Origin: Methylobacillus rhizosphaerae
GTDB taxonomy: Bacteria; Pseudomonadota; Gammaproteobacteria; Burkholderiales; Methylophilaceae
Direction of reading: 5' to 3'
DNA length: 64,000 nt
Assembly (NCBI RefSeq): GCF_900187985.1
Contig: NZ_FZOA01000007.1
Location: 1 to 64,000, forward strand
Made by a program: the position numbers and the translations under genes. Numbering within the stretch: the first letter of the stretch is position 1; each line of letters opens with the position of its first letter. The notes under the pieces are model-generated. The model saw nothing but the letters and a program-made list of their open reading frames with translations, had not been told where the DNA came from and ran no database searches. Positions 55,661 to 63,920 of the stretch are shown here, piece by piece.

Positions 55661-55897
55661 TCAGGCTTTCTTTGTCAGGGTAAGGCCCGTACGCTTCGCT
55701 TTCAACAACACTTCGAACACATCTACTGCAGCGACCTTGTTGGTTTTCACAACTGCGTCAAATGCAGCAATCAGCTCCGGCATCCCATCACTTTGACGGT
55801 TCAGCTGAGCTGGCTTTTGTTCCAGTGCTTGTAATTGCTCTGTCAGAGCAGAAATTTTCTGTTGAAGTTTTTCTCTCTTAGTATCAATGGCTGCCAT
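55661..55897 (-). CDS. Small coiled-coil protein, unknown
   Basis: This 78-residue protein has an N-terminal heptad helix (KREKLQQKISALTEQLQALEQ) and a short helical C-terminus (VAAVDVFEVLLKAKRTGLTLTKKA). It loosely recalls the oligomerisation helix of H-NS-like proteins but lacks their DNA-binding motif. I do not assign a function. It is well supported as a gene by its own terminator. Confidence 0.6.
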   Translation of the reverse strand: MAAIDTKREKLQQKISALTEQLQALEQKPAQLNRQSDGMPELIAAFDAVVKTNKVAAVDVFEVLLKAKRTGLTLTKKA

Positions 55898-56033
55898 TTT
55901 TTGATCCTGTTGTTGAAATGAAAATTGTCGATAAATGTATTACTGAAATGAAATTTCTATAATTGGGATGATTATATAGAATTTAATCAGTGAAATAAAT
56001 TTAATTATCAATATTCACCTATTCACCTATTCA

Positions 56034-56304
56034 GCAAAAAAGCAGAAACCCTGCATATATCAATATCAATCTAATCCGGAGGATTGATAAAACATAAAGT
56101 AACGTAATAAAAAGCCCTCTACCCTGAGACAATCGCATAGACCCCAACCCGAAAGCCGAGAATGTAGCAAAGCCGCCAGGCAGACCTGTAGCAGGAGCAT
56201 CCTGCACAGAGCGGGAAATATTCATCGCTCTGCAAGGCCGGAATCCTACTGATGATCAGGCACTTAACAACATTGACAACAAATGTATCGAGTGGAAATT
56301 TCAA
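56034..56304 (-). pseudogene. crcB: Decayed crcB (fluoride channel) remnant
   Basis: Two minus-strand fragments in different frames match CrcB. FPLDTFVVNVVKCLIIS corresponds to the conserved PLGTLxxNLxGxFxxG segment. TGLPGGFATFSAFGLG...LSQGRGLFITLLYVL corresponds to GFCGGLTTFSTFSxE...LLQEGR. The middle (about 45 residues) is missing and the frame shifts between them, so no functional protein results. It borders the repeat array. Confidence 0.65.
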
Positions 56305-56399
56305 ATCTATTGCAGAGTAATATCAGGCCTGACAGCGTGAAGCTGTGCGACTGAACTCATCGTCCAGCAATCATGGCGGCAATATGAAGATAGACCACT

Positions 56400-56482
56400 A
56401 AAATAATAGACAGAGTAATATCCTATTCATGGGAGCAATGGTGATACATTCTCATAATCATTCTTTATTATTCCTATTAACT
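56400..56482 (+). repeat. Array repeat R0 (degenerate copy)
   Basis: It begins AAATAATAGACAG, then jumps to CATGGGAGCAATGGTGATACATT and ends TTATTCCTATTAAC. It matches both ends of the roughly 120-bp repeat but lacks the centre. It lies 36 nt upstream of the ankyrin lipoprotein gene, so the first array gene is also bounded by repeats on both sides. Confidence 0.6.
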
Positions 56483-56518
56483 GCATGCTAACTTCTCTCT
56501 ATTCCAGAAATAACCATC

Positions 56519-57229
56519 ATGAATAAATATAAAAAACTAACAATATTATCTGGAATCTGCTTGCTGATTCTCTCCCTGTTGTCGTGTGCGGGTAACTTGC
56601 CCCTCGCCGGGAGATCAATACAAGAAGCATTCAATCATGATGAAGGCGTAGTCAAGCTATTGAAAGCAGTGGACAGACATGACACCAAGGAAGCCAAGCG
56701 ATTGGTGGACAGTGGAGTGAATGTGAATACTCTCGGCAAGGATGGTGCCACGCCATTGATCTGGATGTTGGTTCGAAAAAATCTCCCGGCTATGAAATTG
56801 TTACTTGAGTTGGGTGCAGACCCCAACCAGTATGAACCTAATGGAGTAGGGACACCTGTCTGGCTTTCTGCCGCTGGTGGCCGCAAGGAAGCATTGCAAC
56901 TGCTGCTGGATCATGGTGGTGATCCAAATCTGGCGTATGGCACCAACAGTCCTCTGATGATGGCAATTAATAATCTTCATATGGATTGTGCAGAATTGCT
57001 ATTGCAACGTGGTGCGGATATTAATTATTCAAATGGGCCACTGTCTGCATTTAGTGCTGCAGTGTTCAATGTGCAGTTTGATTATGCACTTTGGGTATTA
57101 AATCACGGATATACCCATGATTTGGCAATGGCGAAGAAAATGGCCCTCGCAAAGAGTCCTCGCGCTGGACAAGAAGAGTTAAAAGTTAAGGCACTAGAAA
57201 TAATTGATCGTCTGATGCGTAATCAATAA
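56519..57229 (+). CDS. Ankyrin-repeat lipoprotein
   Basis: This 236-residue protein has a lipoprotein signal (lipobox LLSC at about residue 23) and about four ankyrin repeats (GATPLIWMLVRKNLPAMKLLLELGADPN, GTPVWLSAAGGRKEALQLLLDHGGDPN, NSPLMMAINNLHMDCAELLLQRGADIN). Ankyrin lipoproteins of this kind are often immunity or adaptor proteins near toxins, but none is seen here. Its stop lies 2 nt before repeat R1. Confidence 0.85.
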   Translation: MNKYKKLTILSGICLLILSLLSCAGNLPLAGRSIQEAFNHDEGVVKLLKAVDRHDTKEAKRLVDSGVNVNTLGKDGATPLIWMLVRKNLPAMKLLLELGADPNQYEPNGVGTPVWLSAAGGRKEALQLLLDHGGDPNLAYGTNSPLMMAINNLHMDCAELLLQRGADINYSNGPLSAFSAAVFNVQFDYALWVLNHGYTHDLAMAKKMALAKSPRAGQEELKVKALEIIDRLMRNQ

Positions 57230-57231
57230 CA

Positions 57232-57352
57232 GAATAATAGGGGGCAGGACACAATGATGCACTGTATCCATATTAGCAAGAGACATATACACGTGACGCA
57301 TGGGAGCACTGATGATGCATTGTCATAAACGTGGTCTGATTCCTATTGTTAA
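57232..57352 (+). repeat. Array repeat R1
   Basis: This copy of about 121 bp starts 2 nt after the ankyrin gene stop: GAATAATAGGGGGCAGGACAC ... CGTGGTCTGATTCCTATTGTTAA. The ends are inverted repeats of each other (AATAATAGG / CCTATTgTT), and the core ATATACACGTGACGCATGGGAGC is shared with R2 and R3. Confidence 0.85.
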
Positions 57353-57380
57353 TGTTGGAAATAATTTCCCGGAGAATTAA

Positions 57381-57650
57381 ATGTTAAAACATTTAGTTGG
57401 ATTGTTTTTTGTAATGTGGTTTATTGGCTTATGTGTTTTTCTAGTCATAATTACTTTTGCAGAGCTTTACTACCCAATTCACTCTTGGATTTTTGCCGAT
57501 CAATGGAGATGGGATTCTGCTGAAAGGGCCATAAGGTTTTATCAGGCGTGCATACCCGCAAGCCTGATAATTGCTGTCTTATATACTGTTAAAGAATATG
57601 TGGATATTAAAATTAGAGCTAAGAATCCAGAATCAAAATGGTTGAAATAG
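57381..57650 (+). CDS. Small two-helix membrane protein A of the array
   Basis: This 89-residue protein has two hydrophobic helices (LVGLFFVMWFIGLCVFLVII; FYQACIPASLIIAVLYTV) and a basic tail. GGAG precedes the ATG. The segment RFYQACIPASLIIAVLY resembles RWFLACIPAGFFCGVGF of the gene at 58174, so the two are distant paralogues. It is AT-rich compared with neighbours. No family recognised. Confidence 0.7.
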   Translation: MLKHLVGLFFVMWFIGLCVFLVIITFAELYYPIHSWIFADQWRWDSAERAIRFYQACIPASLIIAVLYTVKEYVDIKIRAKNPESKWLK

Positions 57651-57654
57651 AGTA

Positions 57655-57776
57655 AATAATAGGGGAGAAATCACAATGATGAACTATATCCATATTGGCA
57701 AGAGACGTATACGCGTGACGCATGGGAGCGCTGATGATGCATTACCATAATTGTGGCCTGTAACCAACCTATTATT
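57655..57776 (+). repeat. Array repeat R2
   Basis: It starts 4 nt after the stop of the preceding gene and ends AACCTATTATT. It shares the core CAAGAGACGTATACGCGTGA and GCATGGGAGCGCTGATGATGC with the other copies. The left arm has decayed near GGGGAGAAATCAC. Confidence 0.85.
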
Positions 57777-57800
57777 ACCTATAGGGACGGAGTTGGAGCA

Positions 57801-58034
57801 ATGAGCTATACGAAGGAAATTTTTAGCCACGAGCTCGAAGTTTTTCTCGTCGGCGATGAACTCGATCATTCGCGGATCGCGGAATGGGCATACGCCACAA
57901 AGTTGAAACACGTTCGCGGAATTGACCGCGACGTTGATCAGTGGCTGGAGGAACTAGGCGCGATGGATATGGGTGAAGAGTTCAAACTTAGCCTTGCTGA
58001 ATTACAGAGGTTGGTTGCGATCGCAAGACAGTAG
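57801..58034 (+). CDS. Small soluble protein of the array, unknown
   Basis: This 77-residue acidic protein begins MSYTKEIFSHELEVFLVGDE. It is predominantly helical with no membrane segment, and it ends LAELQRLVAIARQ. GGAG precedes the ATG; the frame is open upstream. Size and charge recall immunity proteins, but no family is recognised. Flanked by R2 and R3. Confidence 0.65.
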   Translation: MSYTKEIFSHELEVFLVGDELDHSRIAEWAYATKLKHVRGIDRDVDQWLEELGAMDMGEEFKLSLAELQRLVAIARQ

Positions 58035-58040
58035 CCTTGC

Positions 58041-58162
58041 GAATAATAGGGGGGCAGGCCACAATGATGCACTGTATCCATATTGACAAGAGACATATAC
58101 GCGTGACGCATGGGAGCATTGATGGTGTATTGTCATAAACGTGGCCTGTCTCCTATTATTAA
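58041..58162 (+). repeat. Array repeat R3 (best-preserved inverted ends)
   Basis: The left end AATAATAGGGGGGCAGGCCAC and the right end GTGGCCTGTCTCCTATTATT are inverted repeats of about 20 nt with two mismatches. Further partial pairing runs inward, so a single strand would fold into a long imperfect hairpin. It starts 6 nt after the stop of the preceding gene. Confidence 0.88.
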
Positions 58163-58173
58163 AAACTTTTTAA

Positions 58174-58416
58174 ATGATTAAAGATTTATCCACTTGTTTC
58201 TTAACCCGCTGGATATTTTGGACTGTATTCTTAGTCTTTATTATCCTTTTTTGTATTTTTATTTATGAACCTTTAATTATAAGATGGTTAAGCGGTGTTT
58301 GGGTAACAGATGGTTTTGAGGGGTATTGCCGGTGGTTTCTTGCCTGTATTCCAGCGGGATTCTTCTGTGGCGTTGGCTTTACTTTTGAAGATTGGTGGAG
58401 AACCTACAGGAAATAA
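58174..58416 (+). CDS. Small two-helix membrane protein B of the array
   Basis: This 80-residue protein has two helices (IFWTVFLVFIILFCIFIY; FLACIPAGFFCGVGFTF) and the same ACIPA motif as the gene at 57381. No ribosome site is seen before the ATG, and the leader is AT-rich. Its stop lies 3 nt before R4. Confidence 0.65.
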   Translation: MIKDLSTCFLTRWIFWTVFLVFIILFCIFIYEPLIIRWLSGVWVTDGFEGYCRWFLACIPAGFFCGVGFTFEDWWRTYRK

Positions 58417-58419
58417 AAA

Positions 58420-58500
58420 GTAGGGGGCAGACCCAATGCACTATATCTATATTGGCAAGAGGCATACGTGAACGCGGAGCGCTGATAAGGGGGAGCTAGC
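58420..58500 (+). repeat. Array repeat R4 (truncated)
   Basis: It starts AGTAGGGGGCAGACCCAATGCAC and includes ATATTGGCAAGAGGCATACGTG. The right arm is lost after GCGCTGATAAGG. It ends the array about 20 nt before a terminator and 90 nt before the tRNA gene. Confidence 0.75.
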
Positions 58501-58518
58501 TATATCTGGATTGACCAA

Positions 58519-58555
58519 ATAAAAAAGCCCGCGATCTTTAGGATCAACGGGCCTT
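58519..58555 (-). terminator. Terminator of tRNA-Met
   Basis: On the minus strand a GCCCGTTGATCC / GATCGCGGGC stem is followed by TTTTTT, downstream of the tRNA-Met gene. Confidence 0.82.
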
Positions 58556-58587
58556 GTTGGCTTGGATTGAATAGCTGTGAAGCTGTA

Positions 58588-58664
58588 TGGTGGTGATGGG
58601 GGGACTTGAACCCTCGACCCCAGGATTATGAATCCTGTGCTCTAACCAGCTGAGCTACATCACC
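58588..58664 (-). tRNA. tRNA-Met (anticodon CAT)
   Basis: This 77-nt cloverleaf begins GGTGATGTAGCTCAGCTGG and carries the anticodon loop TTCATAA with an encoded CCA end. The acceptor stem GGTGATG/CATCACC pairs fully. With a CAT anticodon it could be elongator Met or lysidine-modified Ile. Overall sequence favours elongator Met. The repeat array ends next to it, so it could have served as a landmark for integration. Confidence 0.88.
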
Positions 58665-58747
58665 AGAACCCAATGGATTCAACCAAGCCCGCTATTCTAT
58701 TTTCTTGTGCGTAGAATGTCAAAGATTTCTTGAGGGTTTTAGAGGAT

Positions 58748-58780
58748 AAAAAAGCCAGGGAGTAACATTCCCTGGCTTTT
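58748..58780 (-). terminator. Terminator of ychF
   Basis: AAAGCCAGGGA / TCCCTGGCTTT on the minus strand is followed by TTTT, 25 nt after the ychF stop. Confidence 0.88.
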
Positions 58781-58805
58781 GCATGATGATGCTGTTTGTT
58801 GTTGT

Positions 58806-59891
58806 TTAGACGTTGAAGCGGAAATGCATGACATCGCCATCCTGTACGATGTAATCCTTGCCTTCCAGACGCATTTTCCCGGCTTCCTGAGCGCCTTTTT
58901 CTCCTTTGTGCTGTACGTATTCAGCATAGGCGATGACTTCTGCGCGGATGAAGCCGCGTTCGAAGTCGGTGTGGATGACGCCAGCGGCTTGTGGGGCGGT
59001 GGCGCCTTTGCGCACGGTCCAGGCGCGAACTTCCTTGACGCCTGCGGTGAAGTAGGTCTGCAGGCCTAGCAGGTCGTAGGCTGCGCGGATGACGCGATCG
59101 AGGCCTGGTTCTTCCAGTCCCAGTTCCGACAGGAACATGGCTTTGTCTTCGTCTTCCAGATCGGCAATTTCACTTTCGATCTTGGCGCAGATGGCGACCA
59201 CGGGCGCATTTTCCTGCTGCCCCAGGGCGATGACTTTTTCCAGTAAGGGGTTGTTGTCAAAACCGCCTTCATCGACATTGGCCAGGTACATGACCGGTTT
59301 GATGGTGATGAGGCAGAGGGGTTTGATCAGTTTGATCTGGTCTTCATCCAGGCCCAGTGTGCGTACGGGGCTGCCTTGATCCAGGTGTTTCTGAACTTTT
59401 TCCAGAACGGCGCAGAGTGCAATGGCTTCTTTGTCGCCGGATTTGGCTTTCTTGCTTTCACGCTGCAGGGTTTTTTCCACGGTTTCCATGTCGGCCAAGG
59501 CCAGCTCGGTGTTGATGGTTTCAACGTCTGCCAGTGGGTCAACCTTGCCGGCTACGTGGACGATGTTGCCATCATCAAAGCAGCGCACTACGTGGGCAAT
59601 GGCATCGGTTTCACGGATATTGGCGAGGAATTTGTTGCCCAGGCCTTCGCCCTTGGATGCGCCGGCTACCAGTCCGGCGATATCGACGAATTCGACGATG
59701 GCAGGCTGGATTTTCTGCGGATTGACGATGTCAATCAGCGGTTTGAGGCGTTGATCCGGGACTTCGACAATGCCGACATTGGGTTCTATGGTGCAGAACG
59801 GGTAATTGGCAGCTTCGATGCCGGCGCGGGTAATCGCGTTGAAGAGGGTGGATTTTCCTACGTTGGGTAGGCCAACAATTCCGCATTTCAT
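58806..59891 (-). CDS. ychF: Redox-regulated ATPase YchF
   Basis: This 361-residue Obg-family P-loop protein has Walker [16 protein letters not shown], switch region [12 protein letters not shown]3 [20 protein letters not shown] and a C-terminal TGS domain ([28 protein letters not shown]). It prefers ATP over GTP. It lies downstream of pth in a conserved order. Confidence 0.97.
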   Translation of the reverse strand: MKCGIVGLPNVGKSTLFNAITRAGIEAANYPFCTIEPNVGIVEVPDQRLKPLIDIVNPQKIQPAIVEFVDIAGLVAGASKGEGLGNKFLANIRETDAIAHVVRCFDDGNIVHVAGKVDPLADVETINTELALADMETVEKTLQRESKKAKSGDKEAIALCAVLEKVQKHLDQGSPVRTLGLDEDQIKLIKPLCLITIKPVMYLANVDEGGFDNNPLLEKVIALGQQENAPVVAICAKIESEIADLEDEDKAMFLSELGLEEPGLDRVIRAAYDLLGLQTYFTAGVKEVRAWTVRKGATAPQAAGVIHTDFERGFIRAEVIAYAEYVQHKGEKGAQEAGKMRLEGKDYIVQDGDVMHFRFNV

Positions 59892-59918
59892 GGTGATTTG
59901 CCTGTTCCTAAAGTTAAA

Positions 59919-60497
59919 TTATCTGGTCTTGGTGTGCAGTTTGAGCATGGCTTCCTCGAACTTGCCTTCGAGCAGTTGTGGCAATACGAGTGTACTGTCG
60001 TCCATCGCGTATTCTATCTGCTGCATTTCATCGCGTAAGGGAGGGCGCAGTACATAGTTGACAACCGCATTGCGGTCGCCGGGGTGGCCTACGCCCAGAC
60101 GCAGGCGCCAGAAGTCATTGGTGCCGAGTTGGGCGGCGATATCCTTGAGGCCGTTGTGACCACCATGACCGCCTCCTTTTTTCAGGCGGGCTGTGCCGGG
60201 TGGCAGGTCTAGTTCGTCATGGATGACCAGGATGGCTTCTGCAGGAATTTTGTAAAAACGCGCCAGTGCGGCGACTGAGCGGCCGCTGGCGTTCATGAAT
60301 GTGGTAGGTTTGAGCAGCCAGGTATCAGTTTGACCATTCAGGCGTCCGCTCAAGCCAAAGAATTTCGCTTCCAGGCTGGTTTTGCTGGAGGTTTGTGCGC
60401 AGACCTGGTCTATCCACCAGAAACCCGCGTTGTGGCGTGTGTCTTCGTATTGTGGGCCGGGGTTGCCCAGACCGACAAAAAGCCTAATTCCGTTCAT
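59919..60497 (-). CDS. pth: Peptidyl-tRNA hydrolase
   Basis: This 192-residue enzyme recycles peptidyl-tRNA. Motifs are [22 protein letters not shown] (catalytic His), [13 protein letters not shown] and [11 protein letters not shown] with [12 protein letters not shown]. It lies between rplY and ychF on the same strand. Confidence 0.97.
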   Translation of the reverse strand: MNGIRLFVGLGNPGPQYEDTRHNAGFWWIDQVCAQTSSKTSLEAKFFGLSGRLNGQTDTWLLKPTTFMNASGRSVAALARFYKIPAEAILVIHDELDLPPGTARLKKGGGHGGHNGLKDIAAQLGTNDFWRLRLGVGHPGDRNAVVNYVLRPPLRDEMQQIEYAMDDSTLVLPQLLEGKFEEAMLKLHTKTR

Positions 60498-60569
60498 GAA
60501 GTTGACTCTTTAAAATGAATACGCGCGCCCTGGTTGCCCAGGACGCGCGTTTAAGCATGTATGCCGGAA

Positions 60570-61202
60570 TTATTCGGCAGCAGCTTCACCTTCTGCTTCG
60601 CCTTCAGCAGCATCGGCATCACTTGCTGCACCGCCACGTGGCTTGGAAACTGATGCAACTGCAGCATCGTTTTCATGAGCCAGTTGTACGAATTCTACGC
60701 CCTTAGGCAGTTTGATTTCGGACAGGTGAACGGATTGACCAGCTTCCAGATTGCCCAGATCCACTTCGATGAATTCTGGCAGATCCTTAGGCAGGCAGCT
60801 TACGTCTGCTTCGGTCAGGATGTGGCTGACGATACCGCCACCCAGCTTCACGCCAGGAGCAACATCAGCATTGATGAAGTGCAAAGGCACCTTTACGTGA
60901 ATCTTTTCACTGGCGCTTACACGTTGGAAATCAATGTGCTGGATAGTGTTGCGAACTGGATGCAGCTGGTAGTCACGCAGCAATACTTGTTCTTTCTTGC
61001 CATCCACTTCCAGTGTCAGGATGGAAGCATGGAATGCCTCATGACGGAACTCCATGAAGAGGTCCTTGTGGTTGAAGTCCAGGCTGACTGCTTCCTTGTC
61101 ACCACCATATACAACACCAGGAACGTTACCAGCGCGACGGAGACGGCGGCTCGCACCCGTACCTTTGCCTTCGCGTGTGGTTGCTTTAATTACAATTGCC
61201 AT
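60570..61202 (-). CDS. rplY: 50S ribosomal protein L25/general stress protein Ctc
   Basis: This 210-residue long form of L25 has an N-terminal 5S rRNA-binding domain (about 1-95) plus a C-terminal CTC-type TL5 beta domain. It ends in an acidic Ala/Glu tail (AAEGEAEGEAAAE). The RREGKGTGASRRLRRAG-like start is typical. It lies between prs and pth. Confidence 0.96.
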   Translation of the reverse strand: MAIVIKATTREGKGTGASRRLRRAGNVPGVVYGGDKEAVSLDFNHKDLFMEFRHEAFHASILTLEVDGKKEQVLLRDYQLHPVRNTIQHIDFQRVSASEKIHVKVPLHFINADVAPGVKLGGGIVSHILTEADVSCLPKDLPEFIEVDLGNLEAGQSVHLSEIKLPKGVEFVQLAHENDAAVASVSKPRGGAASDADAAEGEAEGEAAAE

Positions 61203-61266
61203 TTTACTACTCCTAAAAAAGGCCTTCCGGCCTCGGGTTTGCCTGTTATCCGCGACCAGATAACAG

Positions 61267-61293
61267 AAAAGGTGGCTGTTTTCACAGCCACCG
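61267..61293 (-). terminator. Terminator between prs and rplY
   Basis: GGTGGCTGT / ACAGCCACC is followed by TTTT on the minus strand. A second hairpin AGGCC-GGAA-GGCCT with TTTTTT (61214-61231) lies closer to rplY. Together they may reduce read-through from prs. Confidence 0.75.
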
Positions 61294-61308
61294 GAACCAT
61301 GCTCCTGT

Positions 61309-62259
61309 TTATTCTACAAACAGGGAGCTGACTGAATCTTCATTGCTGATGCGGCGTATGGTTTCCGCAAACAGTTCTCCTGCACTGACCACCCGGATTT
61401 TCGGGGATTGTTGTGCGTTCGGACGCAATGGAATCGTGTTGGTGACAACCATTTCATCCAGTTCTGAGTTGGTGATGCGTGAGACAGCTTCACCGGACAG
61501 GACCGGGTGTGTGCAGTAGGCTACCACTTTCTTTGCACCTTGTTGTTTCAGCGCAATCGCGGCTTCACACAATGTATTGGCTGTATCCACCATGTCGTCC
61601 ATCAATACACAAGTACGTCCAGACACATCACCAATGATGTTCATGACCTTGGCCACATTGGGCTTGGGACGACGTTTGTCGATAATGGCCAGGTCTACAT
61701 TCAGATGCTTGGCTGCTGCACGGGCACGTACCACACCACCAACATCCGGAGATACTACTACAAGATCTTCGTACTTCTGCTGCACCAGATCATTGAGCAG
61801 GATAGGGGTGGCGTAGATATTGTCTACAGGAATATCGAAGAACCCCTGAATCTGGTCAGAGTGCAGATCCATCGTCAGCAAGCGGTTGACGCCGACGGTT
61901 GTCAGCATGTTGGCGATTACCTTGGCGGTAATTGCAACACGTGCAGAGCGGGGGCGTCTATCCTGGCGCGCATAGCCGAAGTAGGGAATGGCTGCCGTGA
62001 TACGTGCAGCGGAGGAGCGCCTCAGCGCATCCACCATGACCATGACTTCCATCAGATGATCATTGGTCGGCATACAGGTTGATTGCAGGATGAATACATC
62101 CTTGCCGCGGACATTGTCCAGCAGCTCGACCATCACCTCGCCATCGCTGAAACGATCAACTGTGGCTTGTCCCAGTTCTATTCCCAGGTGGTTTACCACT
62201 TCTTCGGCAAGCGTACGGTTGGCGTTGCCGGTAAATACCATCATGTCGCCCTTGGCCAC
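61309..62259 (-). CDS. prs: Ribose-phosphate pyrophosphokinase
   Basis: This 316-residue enzyme makes PRPP. Motifs are [50 protein letters not shown] and the PRPP loop [16 protein letters not shown] 62259 is chosen because AAGGAT lies 7 nt upstream and it gives the family length. The frame stays open to 62304. Confidence 0.96.
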   Translation of the reverse strand: MAKGDMMVFTGNANRTLAEEVVNHLGIELGQATVDRFSDGEVMVELLDNVRGKDVFILQSTCMPTNDHLMEVMVMVDALRRSSAARITAAIPYFGYARQDRRPRSARVAITAKVIANMLTTVGVNRLLTMDLHSDQIQGFFDIPVDNIYATPILLNDLVQQKYEDLVVVSPDVGGVVRARAAAKHLNVDLAIIDKRRPKPNVAKVMNIIGDVSGRTCVLMDDMVDTANTLCEAAIALKQQGAKKVVAYCTHPVLSGEAVSRITNSELDEMVVTNTIPLRPNAQQSPKIRVVSAGELFAETIRRISNEDSVSSLFVE

Positions 62260-62302
62260 AGTTGGAATCCTTATGTGTTGAGATAAATCGCGTGCAAAAA
62301 AC

Positions 62303-62334
62303 AAAAGCGTGTAATTTTTAAGTTACACGCTTTT
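62303..62334 (-). terminator. Terminator after tRNA-Gln
   Basis: The perfect 12-bp stem AAAAGCGTGTAA / TTACACGCTTTT with an 8-nt AT loop lies between tRNA-Gln and prs on the minus strand and is followed by a T-rich stretch. Confidence 0.85.
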
Positions 62335-62338
62335 ATTC

Positions 62339-62415
62339 TGGCTGGGGAGGAAGGATTCGAACCTTCGCATGCCGGAATCAAAATCCGGTGCCTTAACCAG
62401 CTTGGCGACTCCCCA
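62339..62415 (-). tRNA. tRNA-Gln (anticodon TTG)
   Basis: This 77-nt cloverleaf begins TGGGGAGTCGCCAAGC and carries the anticodon loop TTTTGAT with encoded GCCA. The acceptor stem TGGGGAG/CTCCCCA is complete. Its place between ispE and prs is a classic proteobacterial arrangement. Confidence 0.95.
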
Positions 62416-62433
62416 ATTGACCGTTGCTTTCTG

Positions 62434-63303
62434 TCAGTCAGCTAAAGTGTACAATGGATGTCGATTCAATCCATGTGCACAGAATCCACTCACTTCACAA
62501 TCTGCATATTGCTGCAGTTCGCGTGTTTGCTTGACTCTGGCAAGTACAGCTTCTGCTTGCTCCTGATTCTCGAATTCTGCGAATACCGATGCACCAGATC
62601 CACTCATGCGAGCCTTGGAAAACTGCGACAACCAAATCAGGGTTTTCGCCACTTCCGGATACTGCTGTCTCACTACGGTTTCGAGGTCGTTTTGAACCAT
62701 GCCCGTCAGAAAGGTCGCCATTGTGGTGGGTTTCGTGTCCCTTGTCAATTCCTTTGATGAAAAAATTTCTGCTGTGGAAATGTGCACTCTGGGGGTGATG
62801 ACCAGATAGCAAGTGTGAGGGAGTTGAATTGGTTGAAGTTTTTCACCAATTCCCTCCACCCAGGCGTTCTGGCCGAAAATAAAAAAAGGGACATCTGCGC
62901 CCAGTTGCAGCCCCAGCGCGATGAGTTCTTCGCGTTTCAGTCCCAGTTGCCAGAGGTGGTTGAGCGCAAGCAGCACAGTGGCGGCGTCTGAACTTCCGCC
63001 ACCCAGGCCTCCTCCCATCGGGGTGTGTTTGGAAACGTGAATATCGGCACCCATCTTGCTGTTTGTATGTTGCTGCAGCAATGTTGCGGCACGGATACAT
63101 AGATCATCAATTTCCGCGACGCCGGGTATGGGCTCTGTGCGGCAGATGGCGCCATCATGACGAGGGCGAATATGGACGGTGTCGCCAAAATCCAGCAGGC
63201 GGAATACGCTTTGCATTAAATGATAGCCGTCAGGGCGACGGCCAGTGATGTGCAGGAACAGATTGATTTTTGCTGGTGCAGGGAATGGCTGGAAGTCGTG
63301 CAT
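62434..63303 (-). CDS. ispE: 4-diphosphocytidyl-2-C-methyl-D-erythritol kinase
   Basis: This GHMP kinase of the MEP isoprenoid pathway (about 289 residues) has motifs [19 protein letters not shown], the ATP loop [17 protein letters not shown] and [18 protein letters not shown] 63303 lies 8 nt after the lolB stop; an upstream ATG at 63327 overlaps lolB by 16 nt and is also possible. Confidence 0.95.
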   Translation of the reverse strand: MHDFQPFPAPAKINLFLHITGRRPDGYHLMQSVFRLLDFGDTVHIRPRHDGAICRTEPIPGVAEIDDLCIRAATLLQQHTNSKMGADIHVSKHTPMGGGLGGGSSDAATVLLALNHLWQLGLKREELIALGLQLGADVPFFIFGQNAWVEGIGEKLQPIQLPHTCYLVITPRVHISTAEIFSSKELTRDTKPTTMATFLTGMVQNDLETVVRQQYPEVAKTLIWLSQFSKARMSGSGASVFAEFENQEQAEAVLARVKQTRELQQYADCEVSGFCAHGLNRHPLYTLAD

Positions 63304-63311
63304 GGTGGCGT

Positions 63312-63920
63312 TTACTGTATCTGCCATTGCTGTACTATCAATTTGAGTGTCAGTTTGCTGGCGTTGCGCAGGGTAATTCTTGTAGGCAGTTGATGATTAT
63401 CGGTGAGAACGTATTGGCCATATTCAATATGCCAGCCATCTTGCTCCAGGCTGGTGATGCGGCCAGCTTCATCCCATTGCACCGTGTCTACTGCATGTTT
63501 GTCAGGGCGGCCGAGTACCCAGTCTGATAATCCGCTCATCGGCAGGCGCCAACCCAGGTTTTGTTCCGTCAGGGTTTCTGCATCTGTTGCTTCATAGCGT
63601 TTGTTGTCGCTTGTCACAAGGTTGACCCCGTGCGGAGTGCGGGTGATGGAGGCAACCTGGCTGCCCAGGGGAGAGAACAGGGCAATCTGGTCCTGTGCTG
63701 CGGAGTGCTGCCATTGCGTGGAGCCTGAGAACCCACGCGTGTCAGTCTGTACGCCGATGCGTCCCTTGAGGTGGAATTGCTGGATGGTTGCCAGGTCCGC
63801 CAGGTGCTGCTGATGAATTTCCGGTGTACTGGGCTGGATGGCGGGAGGAACGCTGGCACAGCCAGCCAGTATCAACATGATCCCGGCCAGTGACCAGTGC
63901 CTGCAGACTGTAGACCACAT
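63312..63920 (-). CDS. lolB: Outer-membrane lipoprotein LolB
   Basis: This 202-residue lipoprotein inserts other lipoproteins in the outer membrane. It has a signal peptide with lipobox LAGC ([14 protein letters not shown]) and the LolB beta-barrel cup ([40 protein letters not shown]). It starts 1 nt inside the preceding gene's stop. Confidence 0.93.
   Translation of the reverse strand: MWSTVCRHWSLAGIMLILAGCASVPPAIQPSTPEIHQQHLADLATIQQFHLKGRIGVQTDTRGFSGSTQWQHSAAQDQIALFSPLGSQVASITRTPHGVNLVTSDNKRYEATDAETLTEQNLGWRLPMSGLSDWVLGRPDKHAVDTVQWDEAGRITSLEQDGWHIEYGQYVLTDNHQLPTRITLRNASKLTLKLIVQQWQIQ

Noticed and set aside
55661-55897. H-NS-like nucleoid protein
   Set aside because: Only the coiled-coil helix is similar. 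The C-terminal DNA-binding motif of H-NS is absent.
57231-58162. Array repeats as canonical integron attC sites
   Set aside because: The GTTRRRY and RYYYAAC core boxes are not present at the repeat ends and no integron integrase is in the window. Only the cassette-like layout is kept as a finding.
57231-58500. CRISPR array
   Set aside because: Repeats are about 120 bp, imperfect, and separated by genes rather than uniform 30-40 bp spacers. No cas genes.
58588-58664. tRNA-Ile2 instead of tRNA-Met
   Set aside because: The CAT anticodon allows it after lysidine modification, but the overall sequence looks more like elongator Met. The identity elements were not checked by a model, so some doubt remains.
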